Assembly (NCBI GenBank): GCA_028275025.1
Contig: JAQCNM010000039.1
Span: 1-55,145, forward strand
DNA length: 55,145 nt
Source: Halovenus sp.
GTDB lineage: Archaea > Halobacteriota > Halobacteria > Halobacteriales > Haloarculaceae
Direction: 5' to 3'
Shown here: piece by piece, positions 8,409-16,939 of the stretch
Layout of the letters: each line of letters begins with the position of its first letter
How positions within the stretch are numbered: the stretch's first letter is position 1
Notes under the pieces: model-generated
Database searches by the model: none
What the model saw: only the letters and a program-made list of their open reading frames with translations
Told to the model about the DNA's origin: nothing
Made by a program: the position numbers and the translations under genes

Positions 8409-9857
8409 TCACCCGTCGATATTGACGGTGACGTTCTTCAGACGGGTGTACTCCTGGACGGCCTGACGGCCCTGTTCGCGGCCGACGCCGCTCTGTTTGA
8501 CCCCGCCAAAGGGCGTCTGTGGGAAGGTGTTCGGCGTCTCGTTGACCGTGACCATCCCGTACTCGAGGCGACGGGCCAGCCGGTGTGCCCGGTCTAGGTC
8601 CTGCGTCCAGACCGAGGCGAGCAGGCCGTACGGCGAGTCGTTTGCGACCGCGAGCGCCTCCTGTTCGCTCTCCACCTCGATAACCGACAGCACCGGTCCG
8701 AAGATCTCCTCACGGGCGATGGTCATGTCGTTCGTGACGTCGGTGAACACCGTCGGTTCCACGAAGTAGCCGTCGCGGTCGGGGACACCACCGCCGGCCG
8801 CGAGCGTCGCCCCCTCCGCCGTTCCGGTTTCGATGTACTCGAGGACGCGCTCGCGCTGGGACTCACTGACCAGCGGTCCCATCCGGCCGTTGTCCTCGAT
8901 ACCACCGCCCAGCGGGAGGTTCTCGGCGACGGCGACGAGCTGGTCGACGACCTCGTCGTGGACCGACTCGTGGACGACCAGCCGGGAGCCGGCCCAGCAC
9001 ATCTGGCCGGCGTTCATGAAGATGCCGTACTGGACCCCCTCGGCGGCGGCCTCGGTGTCGGCGTCGGGAAACACGAGCTGTGGACCCTTTCCGCCGAGTT
9101 CGAGTGTGCAGTCTGCCACTCTGCCGGCGACCGTGGCACCGACCTGTTTGCCGACCGCCCGACTGCCGGTGAAGGTGAGGTGGTCCACGTCGGGGTGGGC
9201 CGCGAGCTCCTCACCCGCCACCGGTCCGTCCCCGGGGACGACGTTGACCACACCGTCCGGTAGCCCGGCGTCCTCGGCGGCCTGGGCAAAGGCGAGCGCC
9301 GACAGCGGCGTCTGCTCGGCCGGTTTGACCACCACGCTGTTTCCACAGGCCAGCGCGGGGGCGAGACTCCGGCTGGCGAGCTGAAACGGGTAGTTCCACG
9401 GGACGATGTGGCCGGTCACACCGACCGGTTCGCGCACCGTGTAGTCGAGCCGTCCGCCGGGAACGGGTATCTGACTCCCCTCTATCTTGTCGGCCCACCC
9501 CGCGTAGTACTGCAGCGTGTCGACGGCCATTCCGGTGTCCAACTGTGCCTCGAACTGTGTCTTGCCGTTGTCACGGGACTCGACGAGTGCGATGTCCTCA
9601 CGGCGCGCCTCGACGGCGTCGGCGAACGCCCGGAGCTGTGCCGCCCGCTCGGACGGGTCCAGCCCGCGCCACTCGCTGTCGGGTGCCACGGCACGGGACG
9701 CCGCCGCGACCGCCCGCTGGACGTCCTCGCGACCCGCCTTTGCCACCGCCGCGTACCGCTCGCCGGTTACAGGGTCGACCGTCGGCAGTTGCTCGCCCGT
9801 CTCGCCCTCTGTCCACTCACCGTCGATATACAGGTCTGTCGGACCGTCGTATCCCAT
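8409..9857 (-). CDS. NAD(P)-dependent aldehyde dehydrogenase
   Basis: A 482-aa member of the aldehyde dehydrogenase superfamily, oxidising an aldehyde to its acid. Catalytic features are all present: PWNYPF with Asn155, VKPAEQTP with Lys178, the GSRAVGK cofactor loop at 231-237, ELGGKGP with Glu253, and GQMCWAG with the nucleophile Cys287. The overall pattern is closest to betaine-aldehyde or broad-range dehydrogenases, so glycine-betaine synthesis is possible, but no choline oxidase is adjacent. The start at 9857 is supported by a TATA element 26 nt upstream. Confidence 0.92.
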   Translation of the reverse strand: MGYDGPTDLYIDGEWTEGETGEQLPTVDPVTGERYAAVAKAGREDVQRAVAAASRAVAPDSEWRGLDPSERAAQLRAFADAVEARREDIALVESRDNGKTQFEAQLDTGMAVDTLQYYAGWADKIEGSQIPVPGGRLDYTVREPVGVTGHIVPWNYPFQLASRSLAPALACGNSVVVKPAEQTPLSALAFAQAAEDAGLPDGVVNVVPGDGPVAGEELAAHPDVDHLTFTGSRAVGKQVGATVAGRVADCTLELGGKGPQLVFPDADTEAAAEGVQYGIFMNAGQMCWAGSRLVVHESVHDEVVDQLVAVAENLPLGGGIEDNGRMGPLVSESQRERVLEYIETGTAEGATLAAGGGVPDRDGYFVEPTVFTDVTNDMTIAREEIFGPVLSVIEVESEQEALAVANDSPYGLLASVWTQDLDRAHRLARRLEYGMVTVNETPNTFPQTPFGGVKQSGVGREQGRQAVQEYTRLKNVTVNIDG

Positions 9858-9878
9858 ACCCGTAGCCGGGAGCGCAGG

Positions 9879-9887
9879 AATAATAAG
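9879..9887 (-). promoter_or_regulatory. TATA box for aldehyde dehydrogenase
   Basis: The minus strand reads CTTATTATT, centred about 26 nt upstream of the ATG at 9857. A leaderless transcript is predicted. Confidence 0.6.
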
Positions 9888-9981
9888 TGTACCTGGAACC
9901 GGTGTCGCCCGCTGCCGGCCCGGTATCGGCGTGTCAGACCGAGCCGAAACCGACAAACGCGGCCGGGACGAACCGCGGTCG

Positions 9982-10893
9982 ATGAGTATGCTGGAGCGCT
10001 ACGAGCCGCTCGTAGACGACCCCGAGAGGTTCCGGGCGGCCTGTCGGCGGCCACTCCCCCACGCCGTGCGGGTAAACAGCATCAAGAGTAACATCGCGCG
10101 GGCCGAGACGGCACTCACAGACGCCGGCGTCACCCACGAGCGGGCCGACTGGCACCCGCGGCTGTTCCGACTGCCCGAGGACCAGCCCGGCGCGAACTGG
10201 CCGTACGTCCACGGCTGGCTCCACGGCCAGGAGGAGGTGTCGGTCCTGCCGGCGACCGTTCTGTCGCCGGAACCCGGTGAGCGCGTCTGGGACGCCTGTG
10301 CTGCCCCGGGCAGCAAGACCACACAACTGGCAGCACTGATGAACGATACCGGGCTCGTGGTGGGGACCGACGCCGACGTCGGGCGCATCGCCCCCCTCCG
10401 GTCGAACGCCGAACGGCTGGGCGTCACGAACCTCGCAATCACCCACGAGGACGCCCGCAATCACTCGCTACGCCCGTTCGACGGGACCCCGTACGACCGT
10501 GTACTCGTGGACGTGCCCTGCTCGTGTGAGGGTACAGTCCGCAAGAACAGTGACGTGCTCGACGAGTGGACTCTCGACCGCATCGAGGGGGTCTCCGGCG
10601 TCCAGAAGGGGATTCTCAGGCGGGCCGTGGAGGTCACCCGGGATGGCGGGACCGTTGTCTACTCGACGTGTACGTTCGCCCCCGAGGAGAACGAGGCCGT
10701 GCTAGATTTCGTTCTCGGGAGACGGTCGTGCCGGCTCGTCGACTTCGACATCCCGCTCGACCACGCCCCCGGGGTCACCGAGTGGCAGGGTGAGACGTTC
10801 GACCCGGCCGTGCGGCGGGCGAAACGCATCTACCCACACCAGAACGACACCGGCGGGTTCTTCTGTGCGAAACTGGAGGTGACCGGGTCGTGA
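9982..10893 (+). CDS. NOL1/NOP2/Sun-family RNA cytosine-5 methyltransferase
   Basis: A 303-aa S-adenosylmethionine-dependent m5C methyltransferase acting on rRNA or tRNA. The SAM-binding motif DACAAPGSKT is at 104-113. The two catalytic cysteines are in DVPCSCEGT (Cys180) and STCTFAPEENE (Cys230). It carries an N-terminal RNA-binding part but no C-terminal PUA-like region. That part seems to be supplied by the next gene, which starts inside this stop codon. Which base is methylated cannot be told. The ATG at 9982 (or 9988) is preferred over a longer in-frame extension lying opposite the aldehyde dehydrogenase. Confidence 0.9.
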   Translation: MSMLERYEPLVDDPERFRAACRRPLPHAVRVNSIKSNIARAETALTDAGVTHERADWHPRLFRLPEDQPGANWPYVHGWLHGQEEVSVLPATVLSPEPGERVWDACAAPGSKTTQLAALMNDTGLVVGTDADVGRIAPLRSNAERLGVTNLAITHEDARNHSLRPFDGTPYDRVLVDVPCSCEGTVRKNSDVLDEWTLDRIEGVSGVQKGILRRAVEVTRDGGTVVYSTCTFAPEENEAVLDFVLGRRSCRLVDFDIPLDHAPGVTEWQGETFDPAVRRAKRIYPHQNDTGGFFCAKLEVTGS

Positions 10894-11408
10894 GCGACGA
10901 CGGTGGGCCGACGAACGTCGGCACCCGGTTCGACAGACTGCCGGCGACGGCCGCCGAGCGGACCGTCTCCGGTCGGGCGACGAGAGAGGCGGTGCTCGCG
11001 TTCTGGGCGAACCGGTACGGCATCGATCGGGCGGTGTTTGCAGACCACAGCTTCTGGGAGCGGGGCGCGGGAAAGCTCTGGGCGTTCCGCGGTGATATCG
11101 ACTCGCCCGCGAAAGTCCAGGGGCTCGGGATGACGGTCCTGCGCACGCGACAGGAACACTGGAAACCGACACTAGAGGCCACACAGCGGTTCGGTCGACA
11201 CGCGACGCGCAACTGTGTTCGGCTCCCGCAGTCGGCCGCAGAGCGGTTTCTCGCTGGCCGGGACCAGAGCCTCGACTGGGACGGCGACTGGGGGTACCTG
11301 CTCGTCACCCACGAGCTCGCGGGCGACCCCGAGCCGCTCGGCGTCGGCCTGTACGTTCACGGCGAGTTGCGCTCGATGGTTCCAAAGGGCCGTCGCCGCG
11401 AACTTTAA
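10890..11408 (+). CDS. PUA-like partner protein of the RNA methyltransferase
   Basis: A 172-aa haloarchaeal protein starting with GTG in a 4-nt overlap with the upstream m5C methyltransferase. It contains WERGAGKLWAFR, a segment LGMTVLRTRQEHWKPTLEATQRFG, and a C-terminal GVGLYVHGELRSMVPKGRR. These resemble the C-terminal RNA-binding (PUA-like) part of RsmF-type methyltransferases, here encoded separately. I infer that it helps the upstream enzyme bind rRNA or tRNA. The assignment rests on motif resemblance and tight coupling. Confidence 0.65.
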   Translation: MSDDGGPTNVGTRFDRLPATAAERTVSGRATREAVLAFWANRYGIDRAVFADHSFWERGAGKLWAFRGDIDSPAKVQGLGMTVLRTRQEHWKPTLEATQRFGRHATRNCVRLPQSAAERFLAGRDQSLDWDGDWGYLLVTHELAGDPEPLGVGLYVHGELRSMVPKGRRREL

Positions 11409-11410
11409 CT
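11402..11410 (+). promoter_or_regulatory. TATA-like box overlapping a stop codon
   Basis: ACTTTAACT is centred 27 nt upstream of the ATG at 11432 and contains the stop codon of the previous gene. It predicts a leaderless transcript for the zinc-ribbon gene, independent of the methyltransferase pair. Confidence 0.5.
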
Positions 11411-11431
11411 CGTGAGGACGAACACAGAGAT

Positions 11432-11944
11432 ATGTACGCAGTTGTCGGCTGTAGCGAGTGCCAGGCGCTCTGGATTGTCGAGGGCCGCCCGGAACGGAGT
11501 GGCTGCCCGCGTTGTGGCCGGACACGTCGTCACGAGAAACGCCGGGAGTTCGTCACCACCGAGGAGCGGGACCACGCCCGCGAGGTGCGCGCCTCGATGC
11601 TCGCTGCCCGGGCCGGACACGACGAGGCGTTCGCCGAGCTAGACTCCGTTGCCGAACTCGGCGAGCAGGCCGAGAACGCCGGTGTCGACGACGAGACCTA
11701 CCTCGAGGCGTTCGGACTCGACCCGGCCGAGGTCGCAGAGGCCGGCGAGCGCGACCGCGACAGCAAGAGCCGGAAAGCGACCGTGCGCGAGGCGGTGCGT
11801 GAACTCGACGACCCGACACGAGCGGACGTCGTCGCGTACGCCGAGGCCCGCGGCGTATCGTCGTCGTACACCGAGCGTGCGCTGGAGAAACTGGTCCGTG
11901 CAGGAGAGGTAACAACGCAGGGAGGGAGCTACCGGCCGGTGTGA
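11432..11944 (+). CDS. Haloarchaeal zinc-ribbon protein (DUF5817-like)
   Basis: A 170-aa protein. The N-terminus has a zinc ribbon, CSECQALWIV..GCPRCGRT (two CxxC pairs). A charged helical middle follows, and the C-terminal roughly 50 residues look like a small winged helix (REAVRELDDPTRADVVAYAEARG..ALEKLVRAGEV). The architecture suggests a nucleic-acid-binding regulator. It resembles the haloarchaeal family I know as DUF5817, but its function is unknown. It converges on the J-domain gene with 1 nt between the stops. Confidence 0.7.
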   Translation: MYAVVGCSECQALWIVEGRPERSGCPRCGRTRRHEKRREFVTTEERDHAREVRASMLAARAGHDEAFAELDSVAELGEQAENAGVDDETYLEAFGLDPAEVAEAGERDRDSKSRKATVREAVRELDDPTRADVVAYAEARGVSSSYTERALEKLVRAGEVTTQGGSYRPV

Positions 11945-11945
11945 G

Positions 11946-13019
11946 CTACAGTACGGGTGGCCGGGTGAGTAGCCACGACAGCCCCGAGAGCCCGAGTGAG
12001 AGTGCGGTGATGCCGAACACGACGAAACTCCCCGACCCCAGGAGCGACCAGCCGATGTTCGTGAGCGCGACCGGGAGCAGCAGGGCCCACGAGCCAAACA
12101 CCACGAGACCGAGCTGCGGGATGACGACGAGCACCACCACCACGAACAGGAGGAACGTGGCGAGCACGACACGGGTGGCGGGGAGAAACCCTGGGGTAGC
12201 CGACCCGATAGCGAGTAACGGAAACGCGGCGAAACAGAAACACGTCAGGACGATTGTCTGGATCGGCGAGAGGAGGCGGTGAGGCGGAAAGGCCCCCTGT
12301 TTGTGCCCCTGCGCCAAGCCCCGCCACGACCTGTCACCGCTCGTGCCACCGATACTCCGGGAGTTTGGTCCCGAGCCGGACGGGTCACCACCGTCGTACC
12401 ACCCGGCGGTCGGCTCACCCGTGGTAGCCGCCACGCGCTGGCTGTCGGTCGTCTGTTCGCCGGTTGGGTCGGTTCCGGGGGAGACCCCGGTGGCAGTGCT
12501 GCCGTTCGTCTGCCGGCCAACCGACCCCGACACGGTGTGACCGGTTCCCGCCTCGGAGGGGGCTTCGTCTGTGACCTCCTGCCAGACGGCCTCCGAGACC
12601 GCGTCCCAGTCTGTCTCTGCCCGACTCTCCCAGTCGATATCGTCGCCAGCGGGGCCGGCCGTGCGCCCACGACCGGCCCGACCGTAGGACCCCTGCCCGT
12701 CGGCAGCAGACCGGGACGTGTGCGAGTCGGGGTCGTCAGAGACCGTGTCGGGCGAGTCGTCGGGCGAGTCGGACTCGGACGCGTCGCCGCGCTCGGCGCT
12801 GACGTAGCGCTCGTGGCCGACCCGGTCGTACCGGGCCCGCTCGTTCTCGTCGGTAAGCACCTCCTTTGCCTCGATGAGCCGTCGGGTGCGTCTCTTCGCG
12901 TCGCTCGCATCGCTGACGTCGGGGTGGATCTCCTTCAGGCGCTCCCGGTATGCCGTGGATATCTCCTCACTGGGGGCGTCGGAAGACACACCGAGGCGCT
13001 CGTAGTACTCCTCTCGCAT
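11946..13019 (-). CDS. J-domain membrane protein
   Basis: A 357-aa protein. Residues 1-65 form a DnaJ domain: MREEYYERLGVSSDAPSEEI, the HPD motif in KEIHPDVSDAS, and the YDRVGHERY end. A long acidic, Ser/Gly/Thr-rich disordered linker follows. The C-terminal roughly 110 residues hold three to four hydrophobic helices (IQTIVLTCFCFAAFPLLAIG, VVLATFLLFVVVVLVVI, and others). No Gly/Phe or zinc-finger regions of DnaJ proper are present. It is therefore a membrane-tethered Hsp70 co-chaperone that could recruit DnaK to the membrane. The start at 13019 is supported by a TATA box about 34 nt upstream; an alternative ATG lies 33 nt earlier. Confidence 0.85.
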   Translation of the reverse strand: MREEYYERLGVSSDAPSEEISTAYRERLKEIHPDVSDASDAKRRTRRLIEAKEVLTDENERARYDRVGHERYVSAERGDASESDSPDDSPDTVSDDPDSHTSRSAADGQGSYGRAGRGRTAGPAGDDIDWESRAETDWDAVSEAVWQEVTDEAPSEAGTGHTVSGSVGRQTNGSTATGVSPGTDPTGEQTTDSQRVAATTGEPTAGWYDGGDPSGSGPNSRSIGGTSGDRSWRGLAQGHKQGAFPPHRLLSPIQTIVLTCFCFAAFPLLAIGSATPGFLPATRVVLATFLLFVVVVLVVIPQLGLVVFGSWALLLPVALTNIGWSLLGSGSFVVFGITALSLGLSGLSWLLTRPPVL

Positions 13020-13048
13020 CCGGGTTACACGGTCTACGAGCGAGGAAC

Positions 13049-13057
13049 ACATAAATG
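13049..13057 (-). promoter_or_regulatory. TATA box for J-domain gene
   Basis: The minus strand reads CATTTATGT, centred about 34 nt upstream of the ATG at 13019, giving a leader of only a few nucleotides. Confidence 0.5.
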
Positions 13058-13109
13058 CTACCAGAGACGGACCCGGACAGTCGACCGGTATCCGTGACAC
13101 GGCGGGAGA

Positions 13110-14480
13110 CTACCCGTTTTCTCCACACAGGGTGTCTAGCTCTGTCTCGAACGCCTCTGTCATCTCTCGTGGCTCCGGGAGCAGGTTGGCGTCGGCGGCA
13201 ACCCCGACGCGGATACCGCCGTTGTAGCTGATGATGCTGATACCCAGCCCCTGGTCGTTTGCCTGTGGGACCCAGAATATCATGTCCTCGATCTCCGTTC
13301 CGGCGAACTTCGCGGGCCCCGTCGGACCCGGAACGTTCGTCACGATTCCGGTCGCCTGCTTCTCGAACAGTCGCATCGCCAGATTCTGGACCGGTTCCGG
13401 GAGGCGACCGGCAACGGCGAGCAGTTTGTACATCAGGTACGCCTCGACGCCGGCCTTTCGGGCGTCTGTTCGCTCGGCAACTATCTCGAGACGCTCCTCG
13501 AGGTCCGAGGTGCCAACGGGAACGGGGAGAAAGAGCAGCCCGAAGAAGTTGCCGAGTGACCCCGTGCGCTGTGCCATCGGCCTGAGATTGACCGGCACCG
13601 TACAGCGCAGTTCGAGCCCGTCAGTGTCCTCGCCGCGGTCGTCGAGCACACGCCGGAACGCGCCGGCGGTCGTCGCCAGCAACACGTCGTTGACCGTCGC
13701 GTCGTGTGCCTGCCCGACCTGTTTGACCCGGTCGAGGTCGAGCCGCCGCGTCCAGGCTACCCGTTTCGTCGGGCCGAGCGTACCGAACAGCGAGGTCTGG
13801 GGTTCGTCGGGCATCGTCAGCAGATTGTAGCCGGCCTTGACCGCCCGGAGTGCGGTGCCGAGTGTGTCGAGTACGCCCGAGGGGGACCGACCGTCCATCG
13901 GGTCCGTGGTGGTGGTCGGCTCCGGACTGTCCCGGCCGTTCCCGTCTCTCTCCGCCGCCCCCGGCACCGGCGGGGCCGAGAGACCGTCGACCGGAAACTC
14001 CAACTCGCTCGGGTTGTCGGCGAGACCGAGCATCACGTACAGGAGCGCGAACCCGTCACCGAGGCTGTGGTTGATGCGCAACACCGCGGCGTTCCCGTCG
14101 CCCGGGCCGACGTTGTCGACGAGATACAGCTCCCAGAGCGGCCGCCGCTCGTCGAGTGGACGGCTCATCAGGGTCCCGACGAACCGTTCGAGACAGTCCT
14201 CGTCGGCTGGCTCCGGGAGAGAGAGGTCGTAGACGTGGTTGTGAACGTCGAACCCGTCGACGAACTCCCAGTACGGTCGCAACAGCCGTCGCTTCTGCCC
14301 GCCGATACGCTGACCGAACCGGTCGAACCGCAGCAGACGCTCGGCGAGCCTGTCACACATCTCCTCGTAACCGACCCGCTCTTCGAATGTCAACAGCCCG
14401 GTGACGGACATCAGGTTGGAGGGTGTTCCCATCCGCCGCCAGGCGTTGTCCATGCCGGAGAGCGGCTCTCTGTCGGGCAT
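13110..14480 (-). CDS. Wax ester synthase/diacylglycerol acyltransferase-like protein
   Basis: A 456-aa protein of the WS/DGAT family, which moves fatty acyl groups from acyl-CoA to alcohols or diacylglycerol. Family marks are PLSGMDNAWRRM near the start, RPLWELYLVD (113-122), NHSLGDG at 137-143 (the HHxxxDG catalytic motif with the first His replaced by Asn137, His138 and Asp142 kept), DATVNDVLLAT, and NVPGP followed by ISIISYNGGIRVGVAAD. The known bacterial enzymes make storage lipids. Haloarchaeal membrane lipids are isoprenoid ethers, so the natural acyl donor here is unclear. The start at 14480 has a TATA element close upstream. Bacterial origin by transfer is plausible but not proven. 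Confidence 0.85.
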   Translation of the reverse strand: MPDREPLSGMDNAWRRMGTPSNLMSVTGLLTFEERVGYEEMCDRLAERLLRFDRFGQRIGGQKRRLLRPYWEFVDGFDVHNHVYDLSLPEPADEDCLERFVGTLMSRPLDERRPLWELYLVDNVGPGDGNAAVLRINHSLGDGFALLYVMLGLADNPSELEFPVDGLSAPPVPGAAERDGNGRDSPEPTTTTDPMDGRSPSGVLDTLGTALRAVKAGYNLLTMPDEPQTSLFGTLGPTKRVAWTRRLDLDRVKQVGQAHDATVNDVLLATTAGAFRRVLDDRGEDTDGLELRCTVPVNLRPMAQRTGSLGNFFGLLFLPVPVGTSDLEERLEIVAERTDARKAGVEAYLMYKLLAVAGRLPEPVQNLAMRLFEKQATGIVTNVPGPTGPAKFAGTEIEDMIFWVPQANDQGLGISIISYNGGIRVGVAADANLLPEPREMTEAFETELDTLCGENG

Positions 14481-14491
14481 CTGCTTGCTCC

Positions 14492-14503
14492 GTTTATTAT
14501 ACC
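14492..14503 (-). promoter_or_regulatory. TATA box for WS/DGAT gene
   Basis: The minus strand reads GGTATAATAAAC. Its centre is only about 18 nt from the ATG at 14480, tighter than usual. Either the transcription start is atypically close, or translation starts at a downstream ATG (for example 14453). Confidence 0.5.
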
Positions 14504-14581
14504 GGTTGAAAAAGCTTCGGACCACCACCGCGACCGGGCACACCGACCACCTCACCACCAATGCGGTCGGGAGACCGGCTC

Positions 14582-15328
14582 TCAGTCCGACCGGGGCCGA
14601 ACCAGGTCGGCGAGCGTGACCACTAGACCGAGTGTCCACCCGAGCGGAAACGAGGCGACAAACCAGATGACGACGTGGTCCTCGTCCTGCCGGTCGAAGC
14701 TCTCCTCGAGCCACCCGACGAGACCGAACGGGTCGGGACCCTCGGTGGTCACCCACGAGGCGACCCCATCACTCCACCGGATGAGCCCCGAGAGTGGGTC
14801 GTAGAACAGGGCCGCCACGACCGGCGGCAGGAGGAGAGCAGTCACGGCAAACGGGTACGCGAGCAGGACAGTCGCCGGACGACCGTCGAGACGCCAGCAG
14901 AGATACGAGAGGACGGCAGAGACAGTGGCGACACCGCTCGCGAGCGCCAGGGCCGTCACCGCACCCTCCTGGAACTGGCCGGACTGCACAGCCACGACGG
15001 CGGTCAGACCACCCCAGGCGAACGCGAAAGCCACGACCACACCGAACAGACCCAGACGGACGGCGGCGGCACCGACCGCTTGTGTCTGGTACCGGACGAT
15101 GTAACCGGCGAGCAAGAACGGGTACACGACCGGTACAACGACGAGACCAACGAGCGTCCAGAGCCGGTAGGCGACCCACTGGGCTGGTGTCTGTGGGCGC
15201 CACGTTCCGACCACCCTGGGCCGGGCCTCGCGCTGTCGGGGAAACAACAGCCCCATCCACGTCTCGTGGAGCACCCGGAGGTCGATCTGGATCGCCCCGA
15301 GCAGTCCCGGTCGTGTCCCGGCGGCCAT
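14582..15328 (-). CDS. Haloarchaeal multi-spanning membrane protein
   Basis: A 248-aa protein of unknown function. The N-terminal 55 residues are cytosolic-like (LGAIQIDLRVLHETWMGLLFP). About five hydrophobic segments follow, for example LVGLVVVPVVYPFLLAGYIV, LGLFGVVVAFAFAWGGLTAVV, VTALALASGVATVSAVLSY, and VLLAYPFAVTALLLPPVVAA. A final helix lies near the C-terminus. No catalytic motif is visible. A weak TATA element (about 15353-15360) lies 28 nt upstream of the start, back to back with the promoter of the MinD-like gene. Confidence 0.75.
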   Translation of the reverse strand: MAAGTRPGLLGAIQIDLRVLHETWMGLLFPRQREARPRVVGTWRPQTPAQWVAYRLWTLVGLVVVPVVYPFLLAGYIVRYQTQAVGAAAVRLGLFGVVVAFAFAWGGLTAVVAVQSGQFQEGAVTALALASGVATVSAVLSYLCWRLDGRPATVLLAYPFAVTALLLPPVVAALFYDPLSGLIRWSDGVASWVTTEGPDPFGLVGWLEESFDRQDEDHVVIWFVASFPLGWTLGLVVTLADLVRPRSD

Positions 15329-15381
15329 GTCCGGTCGTACACCGTGCCCGGTCGTATAGCTTTCTACCTGTGTAATGCCAG

Positions 15382-15390
15382 TTTTTAAAT
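15382..15390 (+). promoter_or_regulatory. TATA box for MinD-like gene
   Basis: TTTTTAAAT is centred 27 nt upstream of the ATG at 15413, the classic spacing for a leaderless haloarchaeal transcript. Confidence 0.65.
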
Positions 15391-15412
15391 CCTGTGAGGC
15401 GACACGTCAGGT

Positions 15413-16180
15413 ATGGTCGAGGCGTTCGCGGTCGCCAGCGGCAAAGGCGGCACGGGAAAGACGACGAGCACGCTCGCGTTAGGGATGGCGCTCGCGGACA
15501 GCCACGACGTGACCGTCATCGACGCCGACACCGGGATGGCGAACGTCCTGTTTCACGCCGGTCTGGCCGACGTCGAGACGACGCTACACGAGGTGTTGGC
15601 CGGCGAGGCACCGGTCGAGGCAGCCGTCTACGACCGGTTCGGGATGGACGTTGTGCCCTGTGGCACCTCGCTGGCCGGGTTCGAGCGGGCAGACCCGACC
15701 AGACTCCGGGAGGTCGTCGCGACACTCGCCGCCGAGACTGACGTCATCTTGCTCGACTCGCCGGCCGCGCTCGGCAGTCGGAGTGCTGTTCTCCCGGTCG
15801 TTCTCGCCGATCGTGTTATCGTGGTGTTACAGCCCACCGTGCCGTCGCTGTCTGACGGACTGAAGGTTCAGGAGTACGCCCGCACCTACGGAACGGGTGT
15901 CGCAGGGATCCTGTTCAACCGGGTCGCCGACGACGAGGACGTGGCGGCGGTCACCACGAAGGCAGAGCGGTACTTCGAGGGGGAGACGCTGGCGACAGTG
16001 CCCGAGAGCGACGCGGTACGTGCCGCACGGCGGGCGGGTCGACCGCTGCTCGCACACGCCCCGGGGTCGACACCGGCAGGGCGCTACCGCGAGGCCGCCG
16101 CCGAACTGACCGTCCGTGATATCGCGTCCGACGACGTCGCAGACCGGTTCCGTAATGCCGTTATTCCCGAGCAGTCATGA
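15413..16180 (+). CDS. MinD/ParA-family ATPase
   Basis: A 255-aa P-loop ATPase of the MinD/ParA class. The deviant Walker A motif SGKGGTGKTT (Lys11 and Lys16) begins at residue 9. A DADTGMAN motif occupies the place of the usual DxDxGxxN, and LLDSPAALG is the Walker B-like strand. Such proteins position cellular structures by dimerising on membranes or DNA. The C-terminal end lacks an obvious long amphipathic helix. The stop overlaps the next gene by 4 nt. In Haloferax a MinD-type gene is known to be co-transcribed with a small downstream gene, and whether this pair is orthologous cannot be decided here. Confidence 0.88.
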   Translation: MVEAFAVASGKGGTGKTTSTLALGMALADSHDVTVIDADTGMANVLFHAGLADVETTLHEVLAGEAPVEAAVYDRFGMDVVPCGTSLAGFERADPTRLREVVATLAAETDVILLDSPAALGSRSAVLPVVLADRVIVVLQPTVPSLSDGLKVQEYARTYGTGVAGILFNRVADDEDVAAVTTKAERYFEGETLATVPESDAVRAARRAGRPLLAHAPGSTPAGRYREAAAELTVRDIASDDVADRFRNAVIPEQS

Positions 16181-16728
16181 ACCTCCCGGACGGACAGCTC
16201 CGTGTTCGACGGGTCGTCGCGCGACTCGGTGAGGTGCTCCGGGATGCACTCGACTCGGAGCTGACCGGCTACCTCCGGTTCGAGTCTGAGAAACTGCTCC
16301 GCGACGGCCCCGGTGTGACCGTCCTCACGCTCGACGCGGGCGTCCCGGTGGCCGCCACAACGACCGGCGGCCCTGTCGGTGCCGAGGCGCTCGCACAGGC
16401 GGGTGCCGAGGGGCTCTACCGGGTGGAGTTACGCGAACTCGACGCGGGTGAGCTGCCGACGTTTCACCGCCACGAGGAGGCCCGCGTGCCGCCGGCTCTC
16501 CCCGCCGAACAGCTCGTCGGTGACGCCGACCTGGTGGCACACACGCGAGCTATGGCACCGGACAGCCGGGTCGCGGAGCCCGGTGAGGGGGCGGTCGGTC
16601 TCGATGCCGTCGAGTCGTTTCTCGACGACGAGAGCACGATAGCGAGTATCCGGGACCGCGCCCGAACAGAGGCAAGAGAGCGGGCCGACGAGTGGGGGTT
16701 CGAGACCGTCGACCGGCCGGACGACTGA
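16177..16728 (+). CDS. Uncharacterised partner of the MinD-like ATPase
   Basis: A 183-aa acidic protein with no recognised family. It starts in an ATGA overlap with the MinD-like gene, so the two are translated together. The N-terminal half (VRRVVARLGEVLRDALDSELTG..RFESEKLL..GPGVTVLTLDAGVPVAATTTGG) looks like an alpha/beta domain. The C-terminal third is helical and charged. No transmembrane segment is visible. I infer a dedicated partner or cargo adaptor of the ATPase, based only on the overlap. Confidence 0.7.
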   Translation: MNLPDGQLRVRRVVARLGEVLRDALDSELTGYLRFESEKLLRDGPGVTVLTLDAGVPVAATTTGGPVGAEALAQAGAEGLYRVELRELDAGELPTFHRHEEARVPPALPAEQLVGDADLVAHTRAMAPDSRVAEPGEGAVGLDAVESFLDDESTIASIRDRARTEARERADEWGFETVDRPDD

Positions 16729-16906
16729 GTGCCCGGCCACCTCACCCGGACCCCCGTCACCGGGCAGGAGACCTGACGTGTCCGCGAGTATCCGCAGACG
16801 GCGGCCGCAGTCGTCGACTTCGACCCCGATACGGGCCGTGTCCGGCAGGGCCGGCGTCGGCTCCAGACAGTCACAGGTGGCCGACAGACCGCGTCGGGAC
16901 CCACCG

Positions 16907-16914
16907 TTTATATC
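16907..16914 (+). promoter_or_regulatory. TATA box for pilin-like cluster
   Basis: TTTATATC is centred about 29 nt upstream of the ATG at 16940. It supports that start and predicts a leaderless transcript for the three downstream genes. Confidence 0.65.
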
Positions 16915-16939
16915 CGATGGCAGGACCAGTCCGGAGCAG

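Noticed and set aside
9517-9981. N-terminal extension of the RNA methyltransferase (458-aa frame)
   Set aside because: The added residues are antisense to the aldehyde dehydrogenase and low-complexity. The family start is MSMLERYEPLV at 9982.
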